A DNA stretch of 64,000 nucleotides, from positions 744,001 to 808,000 of the forward strand of contig NZ_MINI01000048.1 of assembly GCF_002906855.1 (NCBI RefSeq), in the 5' to 3' direction. The notes under the pieces were generated by a model that saw nothing but the letters and a program-made list of their open reading frames with translations, made no database searches and was not told where the DNA came from. The position numbers and the translations under genes were made by a program. This document shows positions 52,378 to 61,340 of the stretch, one piece after another. Position 1 is the first letter of the stretch, and every line of letters starts with the position of its first letter. The DNA comes from Pseudomonas putida (lineage in GTDB: Bacteria > Pseudomonadota > Gammaproteobacteria > Pseudomonadales > Pseudomonadaceae).

Positions 52378-53589
52378 ATGACCCCCTGGCTGACAGTAGT
52401 AGGCATCGGCGAAGACGGCTTCAGCGGCCTGGGCAAGCAGGCCCGGCGCGCCCTGCTGGGCGCCACGCGGATCATCGGCAGCCCTCGCCAATTGGCCCTG
52501 CTGCCGCGTTGCATCAGCGCCGCGCGGCAAGACTGGCCAACGCCATTCTCCCTCGCCCCGGTACTGGCACTGCGCGGTGAGCCGACCTGCGTACTGGCCA
52601 GCGGCGACCCGATGTTCTTTGGCGTCGGCGCCAGCCTGGCGCGGCAGGTGGCGGCCAAAGAAATGCAGGTGCTGTCGATGCCCTCCTCTTGCGCCCTGGC
52701 CGCCGCCCGCCTGGGCTGGCCACTGCAGGACGTGCAGGTGGTATCGGTGGTCGCACGCCCCTTGGCGGCGCTCAATGCCCACCTGTACAGCGGCCAGCGC
52801 CTGCTGGTGCTGAGCAATGACGGCGATAGCCCTGCAGCCATCGCTGCACTGCTGCGCGAGCGCGGCTTTGGGCCCAGCCGCCTGCACGTGCTGGAGCACC
52901 TCGGGGGTGCGGCCGAGCAGCACCTCTGCGGCACAGCCAATGACTGGCCGCACAGCCAACGCGCCGCCCTCAACCTGGTCGCCATCGAATGCCTTGCCAG
53001 CCCGGATGCCGTGCGCCTGCCGCGCGTGCCCGGGCTGCCAGACAGCGCCTTCCGCCATGACGGCCAGCTGACCAAGCGCGACGTGCGCGCCATCACCCTG
53101 GCGCGCCTGGCGCCACAACCCGGTGAGTTGCTGTGGGATGTCGGCGCCGGTTGCGGCTCGATCGGCATCGAATGGATGCGCGCTCATCCGGCCTGCCGCA
53201 CCCTGGCTATCGAAGCCGACGAGGGTCGGCAGGGCTTCATCGAATACAACCGCGATGCCCTCGGCGTACCGGGCCTTCTGCTGGTTCGCGGCAAGGCACC
53301 CGACGCCCTGGCCGAACTGGAACGCCCAGATGCCATTTTCATTGGTGGCGGTGTCACTCGCGAAGGTGTGTTGCCGCTGTGCTGGGAACGCTTGCGCCCC
53401 GGTGGGCGGTTGGTGGCCAATGCGGTGACCCTGCAAAGCGAACTGGCCTTGGCGCACTTCCGTGAACAGCACGGTGGCGAGCTGACCCGAATCCACGTAG
53501 CTCAGGCTCAGCCGTTGGGTGCCTTCGACACTTGGCGCCAGGCGTTGCCGATCACCTTGCTCGACGTGGTGAAACCCCTCGATGCGTGA
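52378..53589 (+). CDS. cobL: Precorrin-6Y C5,15-methyltransferase, decarboxylating (CbiE-CbiT fusion)
   Basis: 403-residue fusion. The N-terminal CbiE-like methyltransferase (1-~200) has LTVVGIGEDGFSGL and SGDPMFFGVGASLAR; the C-terminal CbiT-like domain (~215-403) has KRDVRAITLARLAPQPGELLWDVGAGCGSIGIEW. Together they methylate C5 and C15 and remove the C12 acetate carboxyl. AGAGG precedes the ATG. It overlaps cbiD by eight bases. Confidence 0.95.
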   Translation: MTPWLTVVGIGEDGFSGLGKQARRALLGATRIIGSPRQLALLPRCISAARQDWPTPFSLAPVLALRGEPTCVLASGDPMFFGVGASLARQVAAKEMQVLSMPSSCALAAARLGWPLQDVQVVSVVARPLAALNAHLYSGQRLLVLSNDGDSPAAIAALLRERGFGPSRLHVLEHLGGAAEQHLCGTANDWPHSQRAALNLVAIECLASPDAVRLPRVPGLPDSAFRHDGQLTKRDVRAITLARLAPQPGELLWDVGAGCGSIGIEWMRAHPACRTLAIEADEGRQGFIEYNRDALGVPGLLLVRGKAPDALAELERPDAIFIGGGVTREGVLPLCWERLRPGGRLVANAVTLQSELALAHFREQHGGELTRIHVAQAQPLGAFDTWRQALPITLLDVVKPLDA

Positions 53590-54676
53590 AGAAACCCGCG
53601 AGCAACCCGCGCCCCTGCGCAGCGGCCTGACCACCGGTAGCTGCGCCACCGCCACCAGCCTTGCCGCTGCCAAGTTGCTGTTGACCGGCCAGTGCGACGA
53701 CGCGGTGAACATCACCCTGCCCAAGGGCAAGGTGGTGCAGATGCGCCTGGAATTCTGCCGCCTGGTCGGCGAGCGCGCCGAAGCAGGCACGCTAAAAGAT
53801 GCCGGCGACGATCCTGACGTCACCCACGGCGCTCTGCTCTACAGCCAGATCCGCCTGCAGGCCCAACCTGGCATACGCTTCGTCGCGGGCTCTGGCGTCG
53901 GTACCGTCACCCGCCCCGGCCTGGTGCTGGCAGTGGGTGAACCGGCGATCAATCCGGTGCCACGGCGGATGATCAGCGAGCACCTGCGGCAGTTGGCCGA
54001 CGACTGCGGCTATCCGGGCGGCTTCGAGGTCACGGTCAATGTGCAAGGCGGTGAGGCGCTGGCACTGAAGACCATGAACCCGCGCCTGGGCATCCTCGGC
54101 GGGCTGTCGATCCTCGGCACCAGCGGCATCGTCCGGCCGTTTTCCTGCTCGGCGTACATCGCCTCGATCCACCAGGGCATCGACGTCGCCCACACCAACG
54201 GCTACACCCATATCGCTGCCTGCACCGGCAACGCCAGCGAAGACACCATGCGCCGGGTCTACAACCTGCCCGAGATCGCCCTGATCGAAATGGGCGACTT
54301 CGTCGGCGCAGTGCTCAAGCACGTGCGCAAAGTGCCGGTGCCACGCCTGACCCTGTGCGGCGGTTTCGGCAAGATCAGCAAGCTGGCTGCCGGCCACATG
54401 GACCTGCACAGCCGCCACTCGAGCATCGACCTGCCACAGTTGGCCGGCTGGGCAGCGGACATCGGCGCCGACGCCGAGCTGCAAACGGCCATCATTGCCG
54501 CCAACACCAGCCAGCAGGCCCTGGCCCTGGCGCACGCCGCAGGCATCGCCCTGGGCGATGCGGTATGCGCCCATGCCCTGGCGTTCGCCCGCAGCGTGGT
54601 ACCGGCTCAGGTACAGGTCGAAGTGTTCGCCATCGACCGCCAGGGCGGCATCGTCGGCAAGGCAGGTGTGCAATGA
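53582..54676 (+). CDS. cbiD: C1-methyltransferase CbiD
   Basis: 364-residue enzyme with the CbiD signatures LRSGLTTGSCATATSLAA, VGEPAINPVPRRMI and GTSGIVRPFSCSAYI. CbiD was defined in the anaerobic pathway (cobalt-precorrin-5B C1 methylation), but here it is embedded among aerobic genes, probably doing the job of the missing CobF, as inferred for other Pseudomonas. It overlaps cobL by 8 and cobK by 4 bases. Confidence 0.94.
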   Translation: MREETREQPAPLRSGLTTGSCATATSLAAAKLLLTGQCDDAVNITLPKGKVVQMRLEFCRLVGERAEAGTLKDAGDDPDVTHGALLYSQIRLQAQPGIRFVAGSGVGTVTRPGLVLAVGEPAINPVPRRMISEHLRQLADDCGYPGGFEVTVNVQGGEALALKTMNPRLGILGGLSILGTSGIVRPFSCSAYIASIHQGIDVAHTNGYTHIAACTGNASEDTMRRVYNLPEIALIEMGDFVGAVLKHVRKVPVPRLTLCGGFGKISKLAAGHMDLHSRHSSIDLPQLAGWAADIGADAELQTAIIAANTSQQALALAHAAGIALGDAVCAHALAFARSVVPAQVQVEVFAIDRQGGIVGKAGVQ

Positions 54677-55407
54677 GCCACCGTATCCTGCTGCTCGGCG
54701 GCGTCACCGAAGCCTTGGCCATCGCCCGCCAGCTCGGCCCCGAGCACGTCTACAGCCTGGCCGGTATCGGCCGCGTGCCGCAGGACCTCACGTGCCAGGT
54801 ACGGGTCGGTGGCTATGGTGGCGCCGAGGGCCTGGCAGCCTACCTGGGTGAAGCTGGCATCAGCCTGCTGATCGACGCCACCCACCCCTACGCCGCGCAG
54901 ATCAGCCGTAATGCTGCCAGCGCCGCACAGGCTGCCGGCATCCCCTGCTGGGCCCTGCGTCGCCCGGCCTGGCAGGCGCAGCCGGGGGACGACTGGCGCG
55001 AGGTGGACAACTGGGCTGGCCTGATCGAAGCGCTCAAGCCGTTCAAGCGACCACTGTTCACGCTCGGCCGCGAGCCACTGCAGCATCTTGAGGAGATTCC
55101 GCCGGAGCAGTTCTGGACCTTGCGAGCGCTGGAAGCCTGCGCGGGCAATGAGCGCTGTGAGGTCATCGGCGCACGTGGGCCGTTTCAGATCGAAGACGAA
55201 CGAGCATTGTTCGAGCGGCGCCGCATCGACGTGCTGGTGAGCAAGAACAGCGGCAGTGTGGCGACCGAACCAAAACTCGACGTGGCACGGGAACGCGGGG
55301 TGCCAGTGCTGATACTGAAGCGCCCTGTGTTACCTGTGGTGGATCGGGAGTTCACATCCTCAGCTCAATTGACTACAGCACTTTCAGACTTTTCCGTCCG
55401 CCCATGA
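54673..55407 (+). CDS. cobK: Precorrin-6A reductase
   Basis: 244-residue NADPH enzyme. The N-terminal nucleotide site is ILLLGGVTEALAIARQL; DATHPYAAQISRNA and a C-terminal LVSKNSGSVATEPKLDVARERGVPV are conserved in CobK/CbiJ. I chose the ATG at 54673, which overlaps the cbiD stop as ATGA; a longer frame through cbiD is a shadow. It closes the plus-strand cob operon. Confidence 0.95.
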   Translation: MSHRILLLGGVTEALAIARQLGPEHVYSLAGIGRVPQDLTCQVRVGGYGGAEGLAAYLGEAGISLLIDATHPYAAQISRNAASAAQAAGIPCWALRRPAWQAQPGDDWREVDNWAGLIEALKPFKRPLFTLGREPLQHLEEIPPEQFWTLRALEACAGNERCEVIGARGPFQIEDERALFERRRIDVLVSKNSGSVATEPKLDVARERGVPVLILKRPVLPVVDREFTSSAQLTTALSDFSVRP

Positions 55408-55469
55408 AGTGGCCCAGTGCCGCTCCACTGCCTTAAACTTCGGCCTCCCCTCCGGAAGGCGTTGTTCAT

Positions 55470-55907
55470 ATGGAAATGCAATGGTGGATCTGGCTGGTCT
55501 TCGGTATCGGCCTGATCCTGCTCGAACTGGTCCTGCCGACGTTCTTCATCATCTGGTTCGGCATCGGTGCCGTGCTGGTTTCGCTCATCGCCCTGGCCGC
55601 CCCCGCCGTGCAACTGGATATGCAGGTGCTGCTGTGGGTGCTGTTCTCCTCGGTGACCACGTTCCTCTGGTTCAAGCTGTTCAAGCGCAAGCAACCGGAC
55701 GTGCGCTGGACCGCCGACAGCGTAATCGGTGAAGTCGGGCTGCTGACCAGCAGCGTCTCATCATTCCAGAAAGGCCGCGTGCGCTTCCACAAGCCGCTGC
55801 TGGGCAACGAGGAATGGACCTGCGCCGCAGACGGCGACATCCCGGCAGGCGAGCGTGTGCGCCTCGTCGCCATCGAAGGCAACACCGCCCGGGTCGTCCG
55901 GGCCTGA
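55470..55907 (+). CDS. NfeD-like membrane protein
   Basis: 145-residue short-form NfeD: two or three hydrophobic helices in the first 70 residues (WIWLVFGIGLILLELVLP; LLWVLFSSVTTFLWF) and a C-terminal OB-like domain (about 85-145). Short NfeD proteins are normally encoded with an SPFH/stomatin partner and are thought to work with it at the membrane. Here the partner gene, 28 bases downstream, is destroyed, so this copy may be functionless or decaying. Confidence 0.85.
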   Translation: MEMQWWIWLVFGIGLILLELVLPTFFIIWFGIGAVLVSLIALAAPAVQLDMQVLLWVLFSSVTTFLWFKLFKRKQPDVRWTADSVIGEVGLLTSSVSSFQKGRVRFHKPLLGNEEWTCAADGDIPAGERVRLVAIEGNTARVVRA

Positions 55908-55934
55908 ATTGGCATTTGAAACGAAGTTTGCATC

Positions 55935-56265
55935 ATGACCAGTCTCGTCGTCGTCGGCGCCCTCGCTCTGTTCGTCCTGATCACCGTGTTCAAGGGGGGG
56001 CGCATCGCGCCCCAGGGCGAGGAATGGATCGTCGAGCGCCTGGGCCCACAACACCCTCAAGCCAGGCCTGAACATCGTCATCCCGTACATGGACGTGGTC
56101 GCCTATCGCCTGCCGAACGAAACCGTACCAGCCATGTAACTGCTGGGTGAGCGTTATGTGGGGGCCATGGAGAACCTCGCCAGCAGCAACAATGCCAAGG
56201 GTGTGGTGCTGCCAGCGGACCTGCAGGAGACCGTGCGTGGGCTGATAGGGCGCAACAAGGCCTGA
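55935..56265 (+). pseudogene. SPFH/stomatin-family pseudogene
   Basis: The 5' part encodes a normal stomatin start (MTSLVVVGALALFVLITVFK, then APQGEEWIVERLG). After CTGGGCC the frame breaks; the expected RYHNTLKPGLNIVIPYMD resumes in another frame as HNTLKPGLNIVIPYMD, as if five bases were lost near 56048. That frame runs to a stop at 56137-56139, then continues as the family C-terminus ERYVGAMENLA...VVLPADLQETVRGLIGRNKA. About 200 codons of the SPFH core are absent. This indicates a frameshift plus an internal deletion, leaving nfeD without its partner. Confidence 0.8.
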
Positions 56266-56273
56266 GCTTGCCG

Positions 56274-56292
56274 GGGGCTGCTGTGCAGCCCC
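56274..56292 (+). terminator. GGGGCTG/CAGCCCC stem-loop after the SPFH remnant
   Basis: Perfect 7-bp stem with a five-base loop (CTGTG), nine bases after the pseudogene stop. Same type as the one at 20655-20673. No T-run. Confidence 0.55.
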
Positions 56293-56386
56293 AATGCCTG
56301 GCGCCTGCGTCACTTCACCGCACCCCAGCATTTTTACCTATACTCCGCCTTACAATACCGCCCACGATTCCTGACCGGATCTCTCC

Positions 56387-56776
56387 ATGCCCCCACGTCG
56401 GCACATTGCCTGGATAGCCTGCCTAGCAGTGCTGTTCAACCTGCTGGCCATGCCGCTGTCTTCAGCCGCGCCCAAAGGCCCGGCTGAGCAGCTGCTGTGG
56501 GGGGCTTTCTGTTCCAGCGTGGCTGGCAAGGCCAAGGTCGATGTCCAGGCCCTGGCCAAGATCGACCTCGGTACCCAAAGCGATCAGCATTCCAACATGC
56601 AGCACTGCTGGTGCTGTTCGGGCGCTGCACCACTGCTGGCCCTGCCGGGTTATCCGCCGCAATTGCACAACCCGCCGACGCTGTTGGCCGGGCGCGAGCC
56701 GCCACCCGCCAGTTACCAACCCACGCCGCGCCAGCTATGGCCCGCGCTCAATCCCCGTGCCTCTCCGCTGGCCTGA
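56387..56776 (+). CDS. DUF2946 protein, copper-cluster linked
   Basis: 129-residue exported protein. A signal-like helix (about 7-28) is followed by a short region with a cysteine/histidine motif HCWCCSG (about residues 73-79), typical of DUF2946. C-terminal half is Pro-rich. It heads a run of genes (PCu(A)C chaperone, second DUF2946 protein, OprC-like receptor, PepSY protein), which points to a role in copper handling; direct evidence for DUF2946 function is lacking. Presumably one transcript: the next start is 46 bases on. Confidence 0.75.
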   Translation: MPPRRHIAWIACLAVLFNLLAMPLSSAAPKGPAEQLLWGAFCSSVAGKAKVDVQALAKIDLGTQSDQHSNMQHCWCCSGAAPLLALPGYPPQLHNPPTLLAGREPPPASYQPTPRQLWPALNPRASPLA

Positions 56777-56822
56777 GTTCATCACGCTGTCTGCCTGAAC
56801 CTGAACAGATCGGAGACTCACC

Positions 56823-57308
56823 ATGCTCAAGCAAGCTCTTGTACTGGCCGCCCTGCTGCTGCCCGGCGCCTATGCCCACGCCCATGAATACACCGTGGGC
56901 GACCTGCACATCGCTCACCCGTGGTCGCTGCAACTACCGCCCAACGCCCCCAACGTCGCCGCCTATTTCGTCGTGCACAACAACGGCAAGGCCGATGACC
57001 GCCTGCTCAGCGTCGACAGCCCGATCAGCGATGACGCACAGCTGCATGAGCACGCCATGAGCGCCAGCGGCGCGATGAAGATGCAGCAGGTGCAAAGCGT
57101 AACGGTGCCCGCCGGCAAAGACCTGGTGTTCGCCCCCAGCGCTTACCACGTGATGCTGATGCAGCCCAAGGACCGCAGCCTGCTTACCGACGGCAAGCGC
57201 TTCCCGCTGACCCTGCACTTCGAAAAGGCCGGAGACATCACTGTCGACGTGGCCGTACAGAAGCAGGCACCGGAGGACCAGCCCCAGGCTCACGAACACG
57301 CACACTGA
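56823..57308 (+). CDS. Periplasmic copper chaperone PCu(A)C
   Basis: 161-residue periplasmic protein with a signal peptide ending around AHAH. The copper site follows the family rule H-x(n)-M...H-x-M: HEHAMSASGAMKM and, further on, SAYHVMLM, which bind Cu(I) with Met/His. The C-terminus adds a His-rich tail (QAHEHAH). Known homologues deliver copper to cytochrome oxidase CuA/CuB centres together with Sco/Cox17-type partners. Between the two DUF2946 genes, so co-expression is likely. Confidence 0.9.
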   Translation: MLKQALVLAALLLPGAYAHAHEYTVGDLHIAHPWSLQLPPNAPNVAAYFVVHNNGKADDRLLSVDSPISDDAQLHEHAMSASGAMKMQQVQSVTVPAGKDLVFAPSAYHVMLMQPKDRSLLTDGKRFPLTLHFEKAGDITVDVAVQKQAPEDQPQAHEHAH

Positions 57309-57333
57309 CGCTAGCTGACAGGCGCTCGCCAAC

Positions 57334-57783
57334 ATGAGCCTGCCGCGCAACAGCCTCAGCCGTACCACCCGCCCTGAACGCAGGCGCGTCGGTGGCGGCT
57401 GGCTGAGCCTGTTCGCCATGTGGATGATCTTCATCGGCCCGCTGGTTTCCCAGTCGATGCCGATGGACCACCACGCTGGCATGAACATGCCGATGGACAT
57501 GTCGATGTCCATGCCTGCGGGCAGCGATACCCATCAGGCCCATGGCAGTGATGCCCATCACGGTCACGGCAACGATGGCCAGTTGCATGTGATGTGGGAA
57601 AAGTGCGGCTACTGCAGCCTGCTGTTCAACTGCCCGGCCCTGCCACAAACCCTCAGCCCACTCAGCGTCGCCAGCACAGCTCCCCCCACCCTCATCCCGG
57701 CACTTACGCGCCAGGGTCACGCCCGGCAGGCCGTGTTCCCCGGTGCGCGCAGCCGCGCGCCGCCCCTTTCGATCAGCGTCTGA
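57334..57783 (+). CDS. Met/His-rich DUF2946 protein
   Basis: 149-residue protein with a hydrophobic helix (about 23-41) and then a striking metal-binding stretch (about 42-84) with Met pairs (SMPMD, MNMPMDMSMSMP) and His clusters (HQAHGSDAHHGHG). The core DUF2946 cysteine motif is CGYCSLLFNC. It probably binds Cu(I)/Cu(II) at the cell envelope. The C-terminal 45 residues are low in features. It lies 25 bases after the chaperone gene and 66 before the TonB receptor. Confidence 0.75.
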   Translation: MSLPRNSLSRTTRPERRRVGGGWLSLFAMWMIFIGPLVSQSMPMDHHAGMNMPMDMSMSMPAGSDTHQAHGSDAHHGHGNDGQLHVMWEKCGYCSLLFNCPALPQTLSPLSVASTAPPTLIPALTRQGHARQAVFPGARSRAPPLSISV

Positions 57784-57849
57784 CACCACCGCTATCGCAC
57801 GGAGCCAGGAGGCTTCGCGCACACTCATGACTGATCGACTGGAATCACT

Positions 57850-59907
57850 ATGTCCGGCTGCACCCCTGTTTTAGCTTCTTCCCTGCGAGGGACATTCGCC
57901 GCACTGTGCGGCTCGCTGCTCGCGCCCATGGCCCTGGCTGCCGAACCTGGCCATGAAGGCCCTGAGGCCGAGCTGAGCCCAACGGTGATCACCGCGCTTG
58001 CGCCGAGTTCGCCGCTGACCGTGGTCACCAACCCCAAGGACCCGCGCCAACCGGTGCCGGCCAGCGATGGGGCCGACTACCTGAAGACCATCCCTGGCTT
58101 TTCCGCCATCCGCGCCGGTGGCACCAATGGCGACCCGGTGCTGCGCGGCATGTTCGGCTCGCGCCTGAACATTCTCACCAACGGCGGCGTGATGCTCGGC
58201 GCCTGCCCCAACCGCATGGATGCCCCGACCTCCTACATCGCACCGGAAACCTACGACCGCCTGACCGTGATCAAAGGCCCGCAAAGCGTGATCTGGGGGC
58301 CAGGCGGCTCGGCGGGCACCATCCTCTTCGAACGGGAGCCGGAAAAGTTCGGCACCCTCGGCAGCCGGGTCAACGCGAGCCTGCTGGCCGGCTCCAACGG
58401 CCGCTTCGACAAGGTGCTCGATGCTGCGGCCGGCAACAGCAAGGGCTATGCGCGCTTCGTCGGCAACCAGTCGCACTCGGACGATTACGAGGATGGCAAC
58501 GGCGACACCGTGCCTTCGCGCTGGGAAAAGTGGAATGGCGACGTGGCCCTGGGCTGGACCCCCGACCAGGACACGCTGCTCGAACTTACCGCAGGCAAGG
58601 GTGACGGCGAGGCACGCTACGCCGGCCGTGGCATGGACGGCTCGCAGTTCAAGCGCGAGAGCCTGGGCCTGCGCTTTGAAAAGTCCAGCCTCGGCGAGGT
58701 GCTCGACAAGGTCGAAGCGCAGGTCTACTACAACTACGCCGACCACGTGATGGACAACTACAGCCTGCGCACGCCATCAGGCTCCGGCATGATGGGCATG
58801 CCCATGGTCAGCAACGTCGACCGCCGCACGCTGGGCGCTCGCCTCAAGGCCACCTGGCGCTGGGCCGATGTGCAGCTGATTAGCGGCATCGACGCCCAGA
58901 CCAACGAACACCGCCAGCGCGGTGGCATGGGCGTCGATGCACACAAGGGCCAGCCTTGGACCAAGGATGCCGACTTCCACAACTATGGTGCTTTCGGCGA
59001 GCTCACCTGGTACGCCACCGGCGAAGACCGGCTGATCACCGGTGCCCGCCTGGACCGCGCCTCGGCCCGGGACTTCCGCCAGGGCAGTGCCACTCAAGGC
59101 GACACCCGCGCCGACACGCTGCCCAGCGGCTTCGTGCGTTACGAGCATGATCTGGCGGCGATCCCCGCCACCACCTACCTCGGCCTCGGCCACGCCGAGC
59201 GCTTCCCGGACTACTGGGAGCTGTTCTCGCCCAAGCTGGCACCACCCGGCGCGGCCAACGCTTTCGACGGCACCAAGCCGGAGAAAACCACCCAACTCGA
59301 CTTCGGCATCCAGTACCGCGACGAGCGCCTGGAGGCCTGGGCCTCGGGCTATATCGGGCAGATCCGTGACTACATCCTGTTCGACTACCGCACCTCAATG
59401 ATGGGCATGAGCACCTCCCAGGCACAGAACATCGACGCCCGCATCATGGGCGGCGAACTGGGTGCGGCCTACAAGCTCACCGAGCGCTGGAAGGCCGATG
59501 CCACCCTGGCCTACGCCTGGGGCAAGAACAGCAGCGACGGCAAGGCACTGCCACAGATGCCGCCGCTGGAAAGCCGCCTGGGCCTGACCTACAGCCGCGA
59601 CAGCTGGAGCGCCGGTGCCCTGTGGCGCCTGGTGGCGGAGCAGAACCGCATCGCCGAGAACCAGGGCAACGTGGTCGGCAAGGACTACGACAAGAGCGCC
59701 GGTTTCGGCGTGTTCTCGCTCAACGGCGCCTACAAGGTGAACCACAACCTCAAGCTCAGCGCAGGGGTCGACAACCTGTTCGACAAAGCCTACGCCGAGC
59801 ACCTGAACCTGGCCGGGAATGCCGGGTTCGGCTACCCGGCCAATGACCCACAGCCGGTGAACGAGCCAGGCAGGACCTTCTGGACCAAGGTCGATTTCAG
59901 CTTCTGA
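57850..59907 (+). CDS. oprC: TonB-dependent copper receptor (OprC/NosA type)
   Basis: 685-residue outer-membrane receptor. A signal (about 1-30) and plug domain with DYLKTIPGFSAIRAGGTNGDPVLRGMFGSRLNIL and MLGACPNRMD, characteristic of OprC/NosA, precede a 22-strand barrel ending FWTKVDFSF (terminal Phe for Bam recognition). OprC imports copper in P. aeruginosa. A Met-rich loop (GSGMMGMPMVSN and MMGMSTSQ) may contact the ion. Neighbouring chaperone and PepSY genes support a copper-uptake role. Confidence 0.9.
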   Translation: MSGCTPVLASSLRGTFAALCGSLLAPMALAAEPGHEGPEAELSPTVITALAPSSPLTVVTNPKDPRQPVPASDGADYLKTIPGFSAIRAGGTNGDPVLRGMFGSRLNILTNGGVMLGACPNRMDAPTSYIAPETYDRLTVIKGPQSVIWGPGGSAGTILFEREPEKFGTLGSRVNASLLAGSNGRFDKVLDAAAGNSKGYARFVGNQSHSDDYEDGNGDTVPSRWEKWNGDVALGWTPDQDTLLELTAGKGDGEARYAGRGMDGSQFKRESLGLRFEKSSLGEVLDKVEAQVYYNYADHVMDNYSLRTPSGSGMMGMPMVSNVDRRTLGARLKATWRWADVQLISGIDAQTNEHRQRGGMGVDAHKGQPWTKDADFHNYGAFGELTWYATGEDRLITGARLDRASARDFRQGSATQGDTRADTLPSGFVRYEHDLAAIPATTYLGLGHAERFPDYWELFSPKLAPPGAANAFDGTKPEKTTQLDFGIQYRDERLEAWASGYIGQIRDYILFDYRTSMMGMSTSQAQNIDARIMGGELGAAYKLTERWKADATLAYAWGKNSSDGKALPQMPPLESRLGLTYSRDSWSAGALWRLVAEQNRIAENQGNVVGKDYDKSAGFGVFSLNGAYKVNHNLKLSAGVDNLFDKAYAEHLNLAGNAGFGYPANDPQPVNEPGRTFWTKVDFSF

Positions 59908-59965
59908 CAACAACAACGGGCGCGGCTTCGGGCGCGCCCATCAGCTGGTCAAACAGGAGGTTCCC

Positions 59966-61333
59966 ATGAGAGGAACACGCATCAACTTCTACAACCTGGC
60001 CTGGCGTTGGCACTTCTATGCGGGGCTGTTCGTGGCGCCGTTCATGATCCTGCTGGCGATCACCGGGATCATCTACCTGTTCAAACCGCAGCTCGACCCG
60101 CTGCTGTACCGTGACCTGATGGTGGTCGAAGCCGGCCATCATCGACAGGGCGCCGACACACTGCTGGCCGAAGTGCGCCAGGCCTACCCGAAAGGCCATG
60201 TCGGCCAGTACCTGCCGCCAACCAATGCCGAGCGCAGCGCGCAGTTCGTGGTGCATGACGGTGGCCGCGAGCTGAACGTGTTTGTCGACCCGTACAGCGG
60301 CAAGATCCTTGGCGAGCAGGACGGCAAGCAGAACCTGCAGGCCATCGCCCGCGCCCTGCACGGCGAACTGATGGTCGGTACGGTCGGTGACCGCCTGGTT
60401 GAGTTGGCCGCTGGTTGGGGCATCGTGCTGGTGGTGTCCGGCCTGTACCTCTGGTGGCCACGCGGGCGCAACGGTGCCGGTGTGCTGTGGCCACGGTTCG
60501 CGGCAAAAGGTCGATTGTTCTGGCGCGACCTGCACGCGGTGACCGGGTTCTGGGGTTCGGCCCTGCTGTTGCTGATGCTGGTCAGCGGCATGACCTGGAC
60601 CGGCATGTGGGGCAAGCAGTACGCCGATCTGTGGAACCGCTTCCCGGCGGCCATGTGGAATGACGTGCCCAAGTCGGACCAGCAAGCTCGCGAACTGAAC
60701 AGCGCGCACCGTCAGACCGTGCCGTGGGCGATGGAGAACACGCCGATGCCGCAATCCGGCGCGCATGCCGAACATGCCGGGCATCACATGATGGACAGTG
60801 CTCCGGCTGCGCCTCAGGTGAGCCTGCAGCAGGTGGAAGACATCGCCACTTCACGCCAGGTCGAACCGGGTTACAGCATCACCGCGCCGACCACTGCCGA
60901 CGGCGTGTACACCATCGCCGTGTTCGCCGACGACCCGCGCAACGACGCGACCCTGCATGTCGATCAGTACACCGGCAAGGTGCTGGCGGATGTGCGCTGG
61001 CAGGACTACAGCCCGGTGGCTCGCGCGACCGAGCTGGGCGTGATGCTGCACGAGGGCAAGATGTTCGGGCCGCTGAACCAGATCATCATCCTGCTGGTGT
61101 GCCTGATGATTCTGCTGGGTTCGGTAAGCGGCCTGGTGATGTGGTGGAAACGCCGGCCCGAGGGTGGGCTGGGCGTGCCGCCGCTGCGTCATGACCTGCC
61201 GCGCTGGAAGACGGCTGTGGGGGTGATGCTGGTGCTGGGCGTGATGTTCCCGATGGTGGGAGTGTCGATGGTGGTGATGTGGGTGGTGGATAGCCTGGTG
61301 GTGAAGCGCCGCCGGGTGCTGGCCAGCGCGTGA
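59966..61333 (+). CDS. PepSY-domain membrane protein, putative metal reductase
   Basis: 455-residue inner-membrane protein with four hydrophobic segments (about 20-41, 140-164, 195-213 and 375-395, with another pair at the C-terminus) flanking two PepSY-type periplasmic domains. WHFYAGLFVAPFMILLAITG and DLHAVTGFWGSALLLLMLVSGMTW are PepSY_TM signatures with conserved His that may hold heme. Position after the copper receptor suggests it reduces or transfers imported copper (inference). A MPQSGAHAEHAGHHMM His/Met patch lies in the large loop (about residue 251-266). Confidence 0.85.
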   Translation: MRGTRINFYNLAWRWHFYAGLFVAPFMILLAITGIIYLFKPQLDPLLYRDLMVVEAGHHRQGADTLLAEVRQAYPKGHVGQYLPPTNAERSAQFVVHDGGRELNVFVDPYSGKILGEQDGKQNLQAIARALHGELMVGTVGDRLVELAAGWGIVLVVSGLYLWWPRGRNGAGVLWPRFAAKGRLFWRDLHAVTGFWGSALLLLMLVSGMTWTGMWGKQYADLWNRFPAAMWNDVPKSDQQARELNSAHRQTVPWAMENTPMPQSGAHAEHAGHHMMDSAPAAPQVSLQQVEDIATSRQVEPGYSITAPTTADGVYTIAVFADDPRNDATLHVDQYTGKVLADVRWQDYSPVARATELGVMLHEGKMFGPLNQIIILLVCLMILLGSVSGLVMWWKRRPEGGLGVPPLRHDLPRWKTAVGVMLVLGVMFPMVGVSMVVMWVVDSLVVKRRRVLASA

Positions 61334-61340
61334 TACCTCA

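Noticed and set aside
55935..56150. A 71-residue protein downstream of nfeD
   Set aside because: Only its first ~40 residues make sense (stomatin N-terminus); the rest is a frameshifted tail, so it is reported as part of a pseudogene.
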